From: Oscillospiraceae bacterium
GTDB lineage: Bacteria > Bacillota_A > Clostridia > Oscillospirales > Oscillospiraceae
Assembly: GCA_017537045.1 (NCBI GenBank)
Contig: JAFYLN010000060.1
Span: 1 to 64,000 of the forward strand
Direction of reading: 5' to 3'
Length of the DNA: 64,000 bases
A program made the translations under genes and the position numbers. Under the pieces are notes generated by a model. It ran no database searches, was not told where the DNA came from, and worked only from the letters and a program-made list of their open reading frames with translations. Each line of letters starts with the position of its first letter. Positions within the stretch are counted from its first letter, which is position 1. This document shows, piece by piece, positions 8,386 to 16,259 of this stretch.

Positions 8386-9918
8386 TCATAATTTCGCCGG
8401 CAGGCAGCCGTTCATAGCGCCGCCGCGGAATACTTCCTCCAACGCCTGAAAACAGGGCACTGAATAGTCATACGCTGCAATTTTACAGCTGCACTCCGGC
8501 AGCAAGGGAAGATCATAGGGGTTGCGCAGCGCAACCACCGTCAGTTCCTTTCCCGTGGCCGCCAGCGCCTGTGCCAGTTTCAGCTGACCCGGGAACAAAT
8601 GCGCATTGCAGGTTCCCAGCACGGTCTGCTCATACCGGGAAGCTGCCTCCAGAACAGCAGAAATCTCCGCTTCCTCCGGATTTCTGGATGTGACGAATCT
8701 ACCGCCGCCAAAGGCTGCGGCCATATACGCCGGGAAAGCCTGCATATCTCCATCGGGGTTGCCTACGAGAGAAGTCCGGTAGGAACCGCAGCCACAGAAG
8801 AAGGTGTTTTCACCCGGCGCAGACAGCATTCCGCTATAGCAGGTAATGGCATCGCGGTTCATTTTCCTGACCGTTTCCCGATCCTCCGGCCGGTTGCACG
8901 ATTCCGGCACCGGCTTGATCAGCAAGTTGCTTTTTACTGCCAGAATTTTCTTCACAGAGGCTTCCATTTCCACCATGTCAAATTCGCCCCGTACGGCTGC
9001 TTCGTTGACGGCTCTTGCAGCATCCCACATCAGATCTATGGAAGAAGAAATCTCTGCCAGATCGATACCGGCTTTGATCGCTGCCACCGTACCGCACGCG
9101 GTGCCGTAATACTTCTGGATGGCATCCATTTCCAGACAATCAGAAAAAACCAGACCCTGAAACCCAAGCCTTCCCTTCAAAACATCCGTAATGATGGTGC
9201 GGGACATGGTACCGGGAATATTCTCCTTTTCGATTTTCGGAAAAAGGATATGGCTGGACATGATGGCAGGGATCCCGGCTTCGATACAGCGGCGGAACGG
9301 AACCAGTTCTGTCTGCTCCAGCTCCGCAATGGTTTTTTCGATACAGGGCAAGCCGATGTGGGAATCCACACCGGTATCTCCATGACCGGGAAAATGCTTG
9401 CCGCAGCAGTAAACTCCGGTATTTTCATACGCGCGGACAGCCGCTTCTCCAAAACAGGCTGTCTTATTCGGATCATCGCCAAAGCTGCGTACACCGATGA
9501 CCGGATTGGCTGGATTGGAATTAACATCCAGTACCGGTGCCATATTAAAGTTGACCCCCAGACCCTGAAGCTGGCGGATGGTAATTTCAGATGCCAGGCA
9601 GACATTATCAGGCTCATTCGTGGCAGCAAGCGCCATAGCTCCGGGAACGGTTACGGCATCATCCGGCAGCCGGGAAACCATGCCGCCCTCCTGATCCATC
9701 ACGATGAAGGCAGGATATCCCGTTACCTCCAGAATCAGTGCCTGAATCTGCGTGCAAAGCCGGCGCAGCTGCTCCGCACTTTCAACATTGCGCTTAAACA
9801 GGATCACGTTACCGATTTTATATTCACGGATCAGCTGTTTGAATTCTTCAGGAAGCTCCAGACCGTGGAAGCCGAAAACCAACTTCTGACCCAGCATCTG
9901 TCTGCATGTCATTTCCAT
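8386..9918 (-). CDS. nagZ: Glycoside hydrolase family 3 beta-N-acetylglucosaminidase (NagZ-like)
   Basis: This 510-residue enzyme removes terminal beta-GlcNAc from muropeptides or GlcNAc-MurNAc disaccharides. The GH3 core has MDQEGG at residues 74-79, the family signature KHFPGHGDT at 174-182, and the nucleophile Asp near residue 260 in VFSDCLEMD. About 170 extra residues follow, resembling the C-terminal alpha/beta domain of longer GH3 enzymes. There is no signal peptide, so it acts inside the cell. The start at 9918 (MEMTCRQ) has AAGGAG upstream; the open frame above it would run into the divergent anmK gene. It is co-transcribed with the kinase gene. Confidence 0.93.
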   Translation of the reverse strand: MEMTCRQMLGQKLVFGFHGLELPEEFKQLIREYKIGNVILFKRNVESAEQLRRLCTQIQALILEVTGYPAFIVMDQEGGMVSRLPDDAVTVPGAMALAATNEPDNVCLASEITIRQLQGLGVNFNMAPVLDVNSNPANPVIGVRSFGDDPNKTACFGEAAVRAYENTGVYCCGKHFPGHGDTGVDSHIGLPCIEKTIAELEQTELVPFRRCIEAGIPAIMSSHILFPKIEKENIPGTMSRTIITDVLKGRLGFQGLVFSDCLEMDAIQKYYGTACGTVAAIKAGIDLAEISSSIDLMWDAARAVNEAAVRGEFDMVEMEASVKKILAVKSNLLIKPVPESCNRPEDRETVRKMNRDAITCYSGMLSAPGENTFFCGCGSYRTSLVGNPDGDMQAFPAYMAAAFGGGRFVTSRNPEEAEISAVLEAASRYEQTVLGTCNAHLFPGQLKLAQALAATGKELTVVALRNPYDLPLLPECSCKIAAYDYSVPCFQALEEVFRGGAMNGCLPAKL

Positions 9919-9929
9919 ATCATCTCTCC

Positions 9930-9957
9930 TTGACAACCATCTGTTTTCTGCTAGACT
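9930..9957 (+). promoter_or_regulatory. Promoter of anmK
   Basis: TTGACA (9930-9935) and TAGACT (9952-9957) are 16 bases apart. The -35 hexamer lies beside the nagZ ribosome binding site, because only 62 bases separate the two divergent starts. No clear promoter for nagZ itself was found. Confidence 0.5.
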
Positions 9958-9980
9958 TGAAAGAAAAGGGGGTATGCAGG

Positions 9981-11153
9981 ATGGAACATCCGTTAATCGC
10001 ACTCTGGGAAAAGCCTTCCCGGCTGGTGGCCGGCCTGATGAGCGGCACTTCGGCCGACGGTATTGATGCCGCACTCACCCGTATCACAGGCAGCGGCCTT
10101 TCCACCAAGGCTGAACTGCTGGGTTTTTACTTTCTCCCCTTCGACAAGCCCACCCGTCAGGCCATTCTGGATATCTGCGGCGGGGAGTACGGCGGCGCAA
10201 AAGAGCTTTGTCTTCTCAGCACCCATCTGGGTAAGCTCTATGCGCAGGCGGTTCGGGCGCTTCTCAAAAGCACCGGTACGGAATCGGTGGATCTGATCGG
10301 CTGCCACGGTCAGACAGTTTACCACATTCCTGAGAAAACACCATATCTGAATACGTTCCTCCGCGGCACTCTGCAAATCGGAGATCCCTCGTATCTGTCT
10401 GAGGAATTCGGCTGTCCGGTGGTCAGTGATTTCCGGATTCGGGATATGGCCGCAGGCGGACTGGGTGCGCCCTTGGTGCCTTATACCGAATTTCTGCTCT
10501 ACCGCAGTGAAACCGAGGACATTGCCCTGCAAAATATCGGCGGCATCGGTAATTTGACGCTGCTTCCCGCCGGATGTGCACTACAGGAGGTAACCGCCTT
10601 TGATACAGGTCCGGGCAACATGGTCATGGATGCCCTTGCAGCAAAGATTACCCGTGGTGCCATGGACTATGACGACGGCGGCAGGCTGGCTGCTTCCGGA
10701 AATGTGATCCCCGAATTGCTGGAATGGATGCTCTCCGATCCATATCTGGACAGGCAGCCTCCAAAAACCACCGGCAGGGAATATTACGGCGCGGCGTATG
10801 TGGAACAGCTTCTGTCCTTTGGCAATTATGAACCGGTGGATGTTCTGGCCACCGCTACGGCCTTTACTGCCCGGAGCATTGCCCTGAGCCTGCGGCGGTT
10901 TGCACCCAGACTCCCTGCACGGCTGATCGTGGGCGGCGGCGGAAGCCGGAACCCTATCCTGCTGCAATTTTTGCAGGAAGCACTTCCAGAGGTAACGGTG
11001 CAGACACAGGAAAATTTAGGCATGTCCAGTGATGCCAAGGAGGCAGTCGCATTTGCCATCCTTGCCAACGATACCCTGTTCGGAATCTGCAACAACACGC
11101 CCTCGGCAACCGGCGCAGCACACGGGGTCGTAATGGGTCGGATCAATTTATAA
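9981..11153 (+). CDS. anmK: 1,6-anhydro-N-acetylmuramic acid kinase
   Basis: AnmK opens the anhydro ring of 1,6-anhydroMurNAc and phosphorylates it to MurNAc-6-phosphate, the MurQ substrate. The 390-residue protein has the family opening GLMSGTSADGID (residues 18-29), then GCHGQTVYH, the phosphate-binding QNIGGIGNLT and FDTGPGNMVMDA, and the C-terminal GGGGSRNP. The length is normal. The start at 9981 follows a G-rich AAAGGGGG. AnmK is best known in Gram-negative recycling. Here it sits head-to-head with nagZ and tail-to-tail with murQ, which points to the same pathway. Confidence 0.96.
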   Translation: MEHPLIALWEKPSRLVAGLMSGTSADGIDAALTRITGSGLSTKAELLGFYFLPFDKPTRQAILDICGGEYGGAKELCLLSTHLGKLYAQAVRALLKSTGTESVDLIGCHGQTVYHIPEKTPYLNTFLRGTLQIGDPSYLSEEFGCPVVSDFRIRDMAAGGLGAPLVPYTEFLLYRSETEDIALQNIGGIGNLTLLPAGCALQEVTAFDTGPGNMVMDALAAKITRGAMDYDDGGRLAASGNVIPELLEWMLSDPYLDRQPPKTTGREYYGAAYVEQLLSFGNYEPVDVLATATAFTARSIALSLRRFAPRLPARLIVGGGGSRNPILLQFLQEALPEVTVQTQENLGMSSDAKEAVAFAILANDTLFGICNNTPSATGAAHGVVMGRINL

Positions 11154-11168
11154 CGGTACGGTTTTGAC

Positions 11169-11204
11169 AATTCCCCTGCTGCCATGGACAGCAGGGGAAT
11201 TGTT
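11169..11204. terminator. Bidirectional terminator between anmK and murQ
   Basis: The 13-base arms AATTCCCCTGCTG and CAGCAGGGGAATT (11169-11181 and 11189-11201) with a 7-base loop sit between two convergent genes. Confidence 0.8.
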
Positions 11205-11209
11205 ATGCT

Positions 11210-12106
11210 TTATTCTTCCAGAACGCTTGCGATATGGCCTTCCGCCCGATCTAGCAGGCGCTTCGCCTCCGCCGCGCCGATTCCCTTTCGCAGCATCACG
11301 ATAGCCACCTTGGGACGGTACTCGCACGCTTCCAGGGCTGAAGTGGCAGCCGCCTCATCGCAATTCACAGCAGTACACACGATGGTAATGCAGCGGCGGA
11401 TCAGTTTCTCATTGGAGGGCTTTACGTCTACCATCAGGTTGCCATAGACCTTGCCCAATTTGATCATCGTACCGGTGGAGAGCATGTTCAGAACCATCTT
11501 CTGGGCAGTTCCGGACTTCATGCGGGTGGAGCCGGTCACGACCTCGGGGCCGGGAGCCGGCGCAATGCCGATATCTGCAAAGGTATCCAGAAGGCTTCCC
11601 GGGCAGCAGGTAACTGCCACTGTGGATGCGCCCAATTTCCTGGCATATTCCATACAGCCCAGAACATAGGGTGTCCGTCCGGATGCGGCAATTCCCACCA
11701 GCACATCGCCTGCATGGAAAGAAATATTCTTCATATCCTGAACGCCCAGTTCCTTGCTGTCCTCCGCACCCTCTACGGCCTTGAAGATCGCACCGTAGCC
11801 GCCTGCCATCAGGCTCTGAACCATTTCCGGCTCGGTGGAATAGGTGGGCGGGCATTCCACGGCATCCAGAATGCCCAGTCTGCCGGAGGTGCCGGCACCG
11901 CAGTAGATCAGGCGGCCGCCTTTGCTTAACCGGTCGGCAATCAGATCCACCGCTTCTGCGACTTTATCCGTAACCAGACCAACTGCCTCCGCAACCTTAT
12001 GATCCTCCTCGTTGATGAGCTTGACCATATCCAGCGTCGACAGGGTATCGATATTCATTGTGTTGGGATTTCGCTGTTCGGTGGCGATTTTTTTTAATTC
12101 AACCAT
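11210..12106 (-). CDS. murQ: N-acetylmuramic acid 6-phosphate etherase
   Basis: MurQ cleaves the D-lactyl ether of MurNAc-6-phosphate to give GlcNAc-6-phosphate and D-lactate. The 298-residue protein has a SIS fold with CGAGTSGRLGILDAVECPP near residue 70 and the family signature TGSTRMKSGTAQKMVLN. The length is normal. The ATG at 12106 is preferred because GGAGG lies nine bases upstream; a TTG six bases earlier is too close to it. It has its own promoter. With AnmK, the BadF kinase and NagZ it forms a nearly complete MurNAc recycling route. Confidence 0.96.
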   Translation of the reverse strand: MVELKKIATEQRNPNTMNIDTLSTLDMVKLINEEDHKVAEAVGLVTDKVAEAVDLIADRLSKGGRLIYCGAGTSGRLGILDAVECPPTYSTEPEMVQSLMAGGYGAIFKAVEGAEDSKELGVQDMKNISFHAGDVLVGIAASGRTPYVLGCMEYARKLGASTVAVTCCPGSLLDTFADIGIAPAPGPEVVTGSTRMKSGTAQKMVLNMLSTGTMIKLGKVYGNLMVDVKPSNEKLIRRCITIVCTAVNCDEAAATSALEACEYRPKVAIVMLRKGIGAAEAKRLLDRAEGHIASVLEE

Positions 12107-12172
12107 CTTCAAATGCCTCCAATGTGGATACCGGTATGTATGAAACGGGTCAGAAATGTATCATTAAAAATA

Positions 12173-12201
12173 ATAGTAAACCAAAACAGATTTTGTGTCA
12201 A
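12173..12201 (-). promoter_or_regulatory. Promoter of murQ
   Basis: TTGACA (12196-12201) and TACTAT (12173-12178) on the minus strand are separated by 17 bases. The leader is about 60 bases. Confidence 0.75.
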
Positions 12202-12393
12202 GGCAATTGCATATTTTCCGAAACAAAGTTTCTTTCCCTGAAGCGGGCTGTCTTCCGCCACGCCGGCTGCGACGGGAAGCTGTTGTCAAAACGACTAAAT
12301 CCCATCCGCATTTTTTAGCAATATAGCGAATGGCTACACCAAATAGAAATCGATACAATAGTGATATCATCTTTGATCCGCCAAGGAGGCCAT

Positions 12394-13200
12394 ATGGAAC
12401 AGCTTTGCCGCCAGATCAACATGCCTGAGGAAGTCACAAGCAGGCTTCTGGAAATTCACAGTACGCTGGAATACTTCCCCTGCCTGAATCTGCTGATGCA
12501 GGAAAAAAGCTGGAATGAGGGGTTGGCGCAGCTTAAAGAAACGCTGGGCGAAGACGCAGACGGTATGAAGCGGCTTTGCTGTATGCTCCGCTGCGCTCTG
12601 CGGGCAAAAAATGAATATGCGCGGCTGAGTATTTCCGGGGATATCTATACCGGCACCATGGCGGCCTTCTCCCGCTTTGTCCGGGAGCATCTGGAAAGTT
12701 ACGGCTGCTACGGCTTTGACCGCGGTTTCTGGACGACCCGTCAGGTGTCATGCAGGCTGTTTCGCATCGGGCAGCTGGAATATGAGCTGGCTGTAAAGGA
12801 CGGCGAGCCGGTTGTCAGTCTGCACATTCCTACCGATGTGGATCTGCGGCCGGAGGTGCTGCGCCCGTCTATCCAAAATGGCCTGCAGGAGTTCTACCGG
12901 ATTTTCCCCGCGTACGCCGCCAGGAGGGTCTACTGCCATTCGTGGCTGCTGTCACCCATGCTGAAAGAATTCCTGCCGGAGAAGTCCAATATTTTACGTT
13001 TTCAGGCCTTGTTTGATATAGAACCTGACAGCATTCCCGGAAAGGACGTTCTTCTGTGGGTCTTCAAAAATCCGAAGCTGCCCAAGGAAGACTATCCGGA
13101 AAATACCAGTCTCCAGAGAAAGCTGAAGCAGTTTTTCCTGAACGGCGGTGAATTTCTGGAAGGCAAAGGTTATCTGAAATCTGCGAAGGAATGGGAGTGA
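12394..13200 (+). CDS. Acyltransferase-domain protein (NAT_N/GNAT_C-like)
   Basis: This 268-residue protein resembles the Firmicutes group annotated as acyltransferase domain-containing proteins, with a helical N-terminal NAT_N part and a GNAT-like C-terminal part (about residues 120-260). The stretch YCHSWLLSPMLKEFLP in the C-terminal half is recognisable for this group. The acceptor is unknown; an amino sugar or sugar phosphate is a reasonable guess because murQ is divergent and a serine hydrolase gene follows after 6 bases. The start at 12394 has AAGGAGG seven bases upstream. No classical acetyl-CoA R/QxxGxG loop was seen, so the catalytic claim is family-based. Confidence 0.65.
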   Translation: MEQLCRQINMPEEVTSRLLEIHSTLEYFPCLNLLMQEKSWNEGLAQLKETLGEDADGMKRLCCMLRCALRAKNEYARLSISGDIYTGTMAAFSRFVREHLESYGCYGFDRGFWTTRQVSCRLFRIGQLEYELAVKDGEPVVSLHIPTDVDLRPEVLRPSIQNGLQEFYRIFPAYAARRVYCHSWLLSPMLKEFLPEKSNILRFQALFDIEPDSIPGKDVLLWVFKNPKLPKEDYPENTSLQRKLKQFFLNGGEFLEGKGYLKSAKEWE

Positions 13201-13206
13201 TTTGTT

Positions 13207-14445
13207 ATGGATCAAATGAAACTGCGCGCACGGATGCATGAAATCATCTCTGATGCAGCGCACCCCCTGATGGCTGCTGCCATTGGTGTGGTCAAAGACC
13301 GTCAGGTTCTGTTCGCCGATATGGCCGGAAACAAGTTTCTCGATGGCACCCGCGCTGACCGCAATACCAAGTACCGGATCGCCTCCATCTCCAAATTGAT
13401 CACAGCCATCGGGGTCTGGCAGCTGATCGAGCGGGGTCTGGTGGATCCGGATGCCGACGCAGCCCAGTATGTGGGATTTTATCTGCGCAATCCCCATCAT
13501 CCCGAGATTCCAATTACCGTGAAAATGCTTTTGTCCCACACCTCTTCCATCCGGGACGGCGGTGTTCCCGGCTCTTACAATATTCCCTATGGCCACCCCA
13601 TTTCCGAGTTCTTCACTGAGGGCGCGCCCCATTACATGCCCCGCTGCTGGGCTCCCGCCGCAGAAATCCCCGGTAAATTTTTCGCCTACTGCAATATGAA
13701 CTACTGCCTGCTGGGCACTGTTATTGAAAATGCCTCCGGCCAACGGTTCGACAAGTATATGGCCGAGCATATTTTTGCCCCTATGGGCTTGAGCTGCAGT
13801 TTCAATGTGTCCGGTATGCCGAGGCAGGTACAGGCGCAGGTGGGAACCCTCTACCGTAAGTTGGATCAGGATGGGGAATACGATCCGGCAAACGGTGTTT
13901 GGACACCCCAGTGTGACGATTTCACAAACGGTTATCCTGACGGCGATTTTGCGGACTATGCCACCGGTACCAACGGTTCCCTTTTCGGCCCCATGGGAAG
14001 CCTGCGGGTCAGTGTGTGGGAGCTGTGCCAATTCCTGCTGATGTTCTGCAATGGTGGCAGCCATTGTGACGCGCAGATTCTGAAACCTGAGACCCTGGAG
14101 CGGATGTTTACCCCCGTTTGGACTTACGATCCCAAGCTCAAAAACGGTGACACTTATTTTGGCATGATGCAATGCTACGGCATGGGGCCGCACATCTTTA
14201 CCAACCAGGCCGGTGCCGACAGAATTACAGCTTCTCAGGCATTGCCCTTTGCAGGCCATACCGCCGATGCCTATGGTTTGCTGGGCGGCATGCTCTTTGA
14301 CCGGGAGAAGGGCAACGGTATTATCTACATCGCAGCCGGAACCGGAAGCGACAAGGACCGGTATTTCGGAAAGTATTCTATGTTCTACGGCTGGGAGGAA
14401 GATCTCCTTACCGCCGCCGCAGAATTTGCACAGTTCAGTTATTGA
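13207..14445 (+). CDS. Beta-lactamase-fold serine hydrolase
   Basis: This 412-residue protein has the class C serine hydrolase signature set: SISK at residues 60-63 inside RIASISKLIT, YCN at 161-163, and GHTADAYG as the KTG-equivalent near residue 355. Family members include D,D-peptidases, D-aminopeptidases and esterases. There is no signal peptide, so it is probably cytoplasmic. It lies 6 bases after the acyltransferase gene and almost certainly shares its transcript. It is only distantly similar to the other serine hydrolase at 5675-6721. Which wall fragment or acylated sugar it acts on cannot be told. Confidence 0.87.
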   Translation: MDQMKLRARMHEIISDAAHPLMAAAIGVVKDRQVLFADMAGNKFLDGTRADRNTKYRIASISKLITAIGVWQLIERGLVDPDADAAQYVGFYLRNPHHPEIPITVKMLLSHTSSIRDGGVPGSYNIPYGHPISEFFTEGAPHYMPRCWAPAAEIPGKFFAYCNMNYCLLGTVIENASGQRFDKYMAEHIFAPMGLSCSFNVSGMPRQVQAQVGTLYRKLDQDGEYDPANGVWTPQCDDFTNGYPDGDFADYATGTNGSLFGPMGSLRVSVWELCQFLLMFCNGGSHCDAQILKPETLERMFTPVWTYDPKLKNGDTYFGMMQCYGMGPHIFTNQAGADRITASQALPFAGHTADAYGLLGGMLFDREKGNGIIYIAAGTGSDKDRYFGKYSMFYGWEEDLLTAAAEFAQFSY

Positions 14446-14469
14446 CCTTTTAGGGTTTAAAAAGGAGCG

Positions 14470-14674
14470 TGTCAAAAAGTCTATCATTTCGCATTATCTT
14501 CGATGGAATTCGTAGGGGCGGCGACCCGCCGCCCGCTTTTATTTTTTCATATATGTTCGTATTGTTCTGAAAAATGAAACAATCCTTCTGTTTTTGCACG
14601 CAAAAATCATGAACACTTTGGGCGGCTAACAGCCACCCCTACAAGCTCACCAGAAGAACTCCGGTTTTTCGACA
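14470..14674. repeat. MITE-like noncoding repeat element
   Basis: The ends TGTCAAAAAG (14470-14479) and TTTTTCGACA (14665-14674) are inverted copies with one mismatch. Inside, GTAGGGGCGG and its inverted partner CCACCCCTAC (from 14512 and ending 14642) flank a short AT-rich core. No protein is encoded. Short GTAGGGGCGGC-type elements are known to be scattered in gut Clostridia genomes. Copy number here is one, so mobility is inferred from structure. Confidence 0.55.
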
Positions 14675-14685
14675 GTCTGAAAAAA

Positions 14686-14710
14686 GAGCGGACTTGCGTC
14701 CGCTCCTTTC
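14686..14710 (+). terminator. Terminator downstream of the serine hydrolase gene
   Basis: The 8-base arms GAGCGGAC and GTCCGCTC (14686-14693 and 14698-14705) with a four-base loop are followed by CTTTC. The T-run is weak. Confidence 0.5.
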
Positions 14711-14850
14711 GCATTTAATTTTTCCGTAGCGTATCAACAGCCAGATCCGTTTTTTAACTTTCTGTTCTGTTGGGTCGTAAAAATAGCTGCCGGTAAATTT
14801 CCCCGTGTAATCATCCCCATAGGGAATAGTTTCTATCTGCCTTCAAAAAT
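14711..14850. other. Intergenic stretch, possible gene remnant
   Basis: No gene with a start and ribosome binding site is present. One minus-strand frame stays open for more than 40 codons and reads like protein (PYGDDYTGKFTGSYFYDP), but it has no start and runs into the repeat element. It may be a relic. Confidence 0.25.
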
Positions 14851-14851
14851 A

Positions 14852-14900
14852 GTAAAATGCCCCCCTGCGCAGCATCCAGCTTGCCTGTGCAGGGGGGCTT
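14852..14900 (-). terminator. Terminator of the CapA-like gene
   Basis: The arms GCCCCCCTGC (14859-14868) and GCAGGGGGGC (14889-14898) form a strong stem. On the minus strand it is followed by ATTTTAC. Confidence 0.8.
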
Positions 14901-14927
14901 ATTGTCCGTATTACAAACGGTTTCAGT

Positions 14928-16091
14928 TTACATCTGCCGCAGAATATATGCCTTGACTTTCTCCAGCTTGCTTTGCTTCCATAATCCTTCCTCTGCCTTT
15001 TGCGCCAGTGGAATGATGATGTGAAAATCCATATGGGCACCCTCAAAGAAGCCATCCGGTTCCTGACTGAAGAAATACCCGTCCCAGACAGCTTGCGGCG
15101 CATTGGTAAAACGCTCCGGTTCCAGATAGATCATTTTGCGCATATCCTCCGCCACAAAAGCCTTTGCGGAGAGAGGTGCCAGCAGCGCATATTCCTCTGC
15201 AGAAATACCGGTAAATACATCCGGCAGGGGCGCTGCCACAATGCGCGCCTGCTCCCGGTCAATCCGGATGCCCATGGCTTCGAAGTCCATGACTTCCTCT
15301 GTAAAAGTCAGCTTCAGCAGAATACCCAGATCGGTGTACAAATGCACCCGCTGGTAATTGGTGTCGAAAATGAAATTCCCCAAAGAGTAGAAAATGGCCT
15401 TGCCGTTGGGCAGAAGCTCGTAGTTTTCCGGCACGTGGGGATGGTGTCCCACCACCACGTCAGCGCCAAGCTCCAGAAATTTGAGGTAACGCTGGCGGGT
15501 ATAGGGACTGGGCAAACTGGTAAATTCCTCACCCCCGTGGGCAACCACGACACACCAGCGGCATCTGGATTTCACCTCGGCAATACGCCGGGCAATATAT
15601 TCCATATCGTCCCAACGGAAAATACCGGCTTCCGTGGCGGTTGCCGGGATGCACTCGGCCATATAAGACACGCCGAATATACCGATGCCGCCTGCTTCAT
15701 CCAGATACACCGGTTCTGATGCTTCTACTTCATTCAGTCCCGCACCGAATGTCCGGCAGCCCAGCCGCGCGGCAATTCTTTTTGTGCTGATGATACCCTC
15801 CGAGCCGGCATCCATGGTGTGGTTATTGCCAATGGACCAGATATCCGCGCCTATTTTTTCCAGTACAAGGGCAGCCTCCGGATCCATACTGTGGAAAAAG
15901 ACACCGCGGGAACCATCATCCGCCGCATCGGTCAGTGCCCCCTCCACATTGGCACAAGTATGCTCCGCACTGTGAAAGAACGCCAGCACATCCCCGGACA
16001 GCAGATCTTCGTCCTCCCATTTTCTGTTCATATAGTGGTCAAATCCAATATCTCCCGTGAATACGATCGAAGTTTTGCCTTTTTTCATCAT
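14928..16091 (-). CDS. CapA-family metallophosphatase-like protein
   Basis: This 387-residue protein belongs to the CapA/YwtB group (PGA_cap), a calcineurin-like fold linked to poly-gamma-glutamate capsule synthesis but widespread in other roles. Metal-site motifs are visible in order: FTGDIGFD near the N terminus, GNNHTMDAG, VVAHGGEE and GHHPHVPE. No signal peptide or membrane anchor is seen, unlike classical CapA, so a cytoplasmic hydrolase role is possible. No capB or capC lies nearby. The start is one of two adjacent ATGs (16091 or 16088) after GGGGAGCGG. It has its own promoter and terminator. Confidence 0.87.
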   Translation of the reverse strand: MMKKGKTSIVFTGDIGFDHYMNRKWEDEDLLSGDVLAFFHSAEHTCANVEGALTDAADDGSRGVFFHSMDPEAALVLEKIGADIWSIGNNHTMDAGSEGIISTKRIAARLGCRTFGAGLNEVEASEPVYLDEAGGIGIFGVSYMAECIPATATEAGIFRWDDMEYIARRIAEVKSRCRWCVVVAHGGEEFTSLPSPYTRQRYLKFLELGADVVVGHHPHVPENYELLPNGKAIFYSLGNFIFDTNYQRVHLYTDLGILLKLTFTEEVMDFEAMGIRIDREQARIVAAPLPDVFTGISAEEYALLAPLSAKAFVAEDMRKMIYLEPERFTNAPQAVWDGYFFSQEPDGFFEGAHMDFHIIIPLAQKAEEGLWKQSKLEKVKAYILRQM

Positions 16092-16126
16092 CACCGCTCC
16101 CCGTCCGGACGTTTATTTCTCTCTAT

Positions 16127-16155
16127 ATTATAGAAACAAGCCGTAAAAATCGCAA
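16127..16155 (-). promoter_or_regulatory. Promoter of the CapA-like gene
   Basis: TTGCGA (16150-16155) and TATAAT (16127-16132) on the minus strand are separated by 17 bases. Confidence 0.65.
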
Positions 16156-16215
16156 CTGTTTTTGTAGTTTTGTCCCCTGCAAATACATACTTTTTCTGGC
16201 ATTTTTCAACAGGAT

Positions 16216-16225
16216 GTGTTATACT
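16216..16225 (+). promoter_or_regulatory. Extended -10 promoter of the MFS gene
   Basis: TGTTATACT places a TG dinucleotide one base ahead of TATACT (16220-16225). No good -35 hexamer is present, which extended -10 promoters can tolerate. Confidence 0.4.
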
Positions 16226-16259
16226 TTTTTCAGAATTGTGCAAACCGGAGGGTTGGAAA

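Noticed and set aside
14711..14850. Open minus-strand frame reading PYGDDYTGKFTGSYFYDP
   Set aside because: It looks like protein but has no start codon or ribosome binding site, and it merges with a noncoding repeat. At most it is a gene relic.
14928..16091. Poly-gamma-glutamate capsule locus
   Set aside because: Only the CapA-like gene is present, without a signal peptide and without capB or capC neighbours, so a capsule function is not supported.
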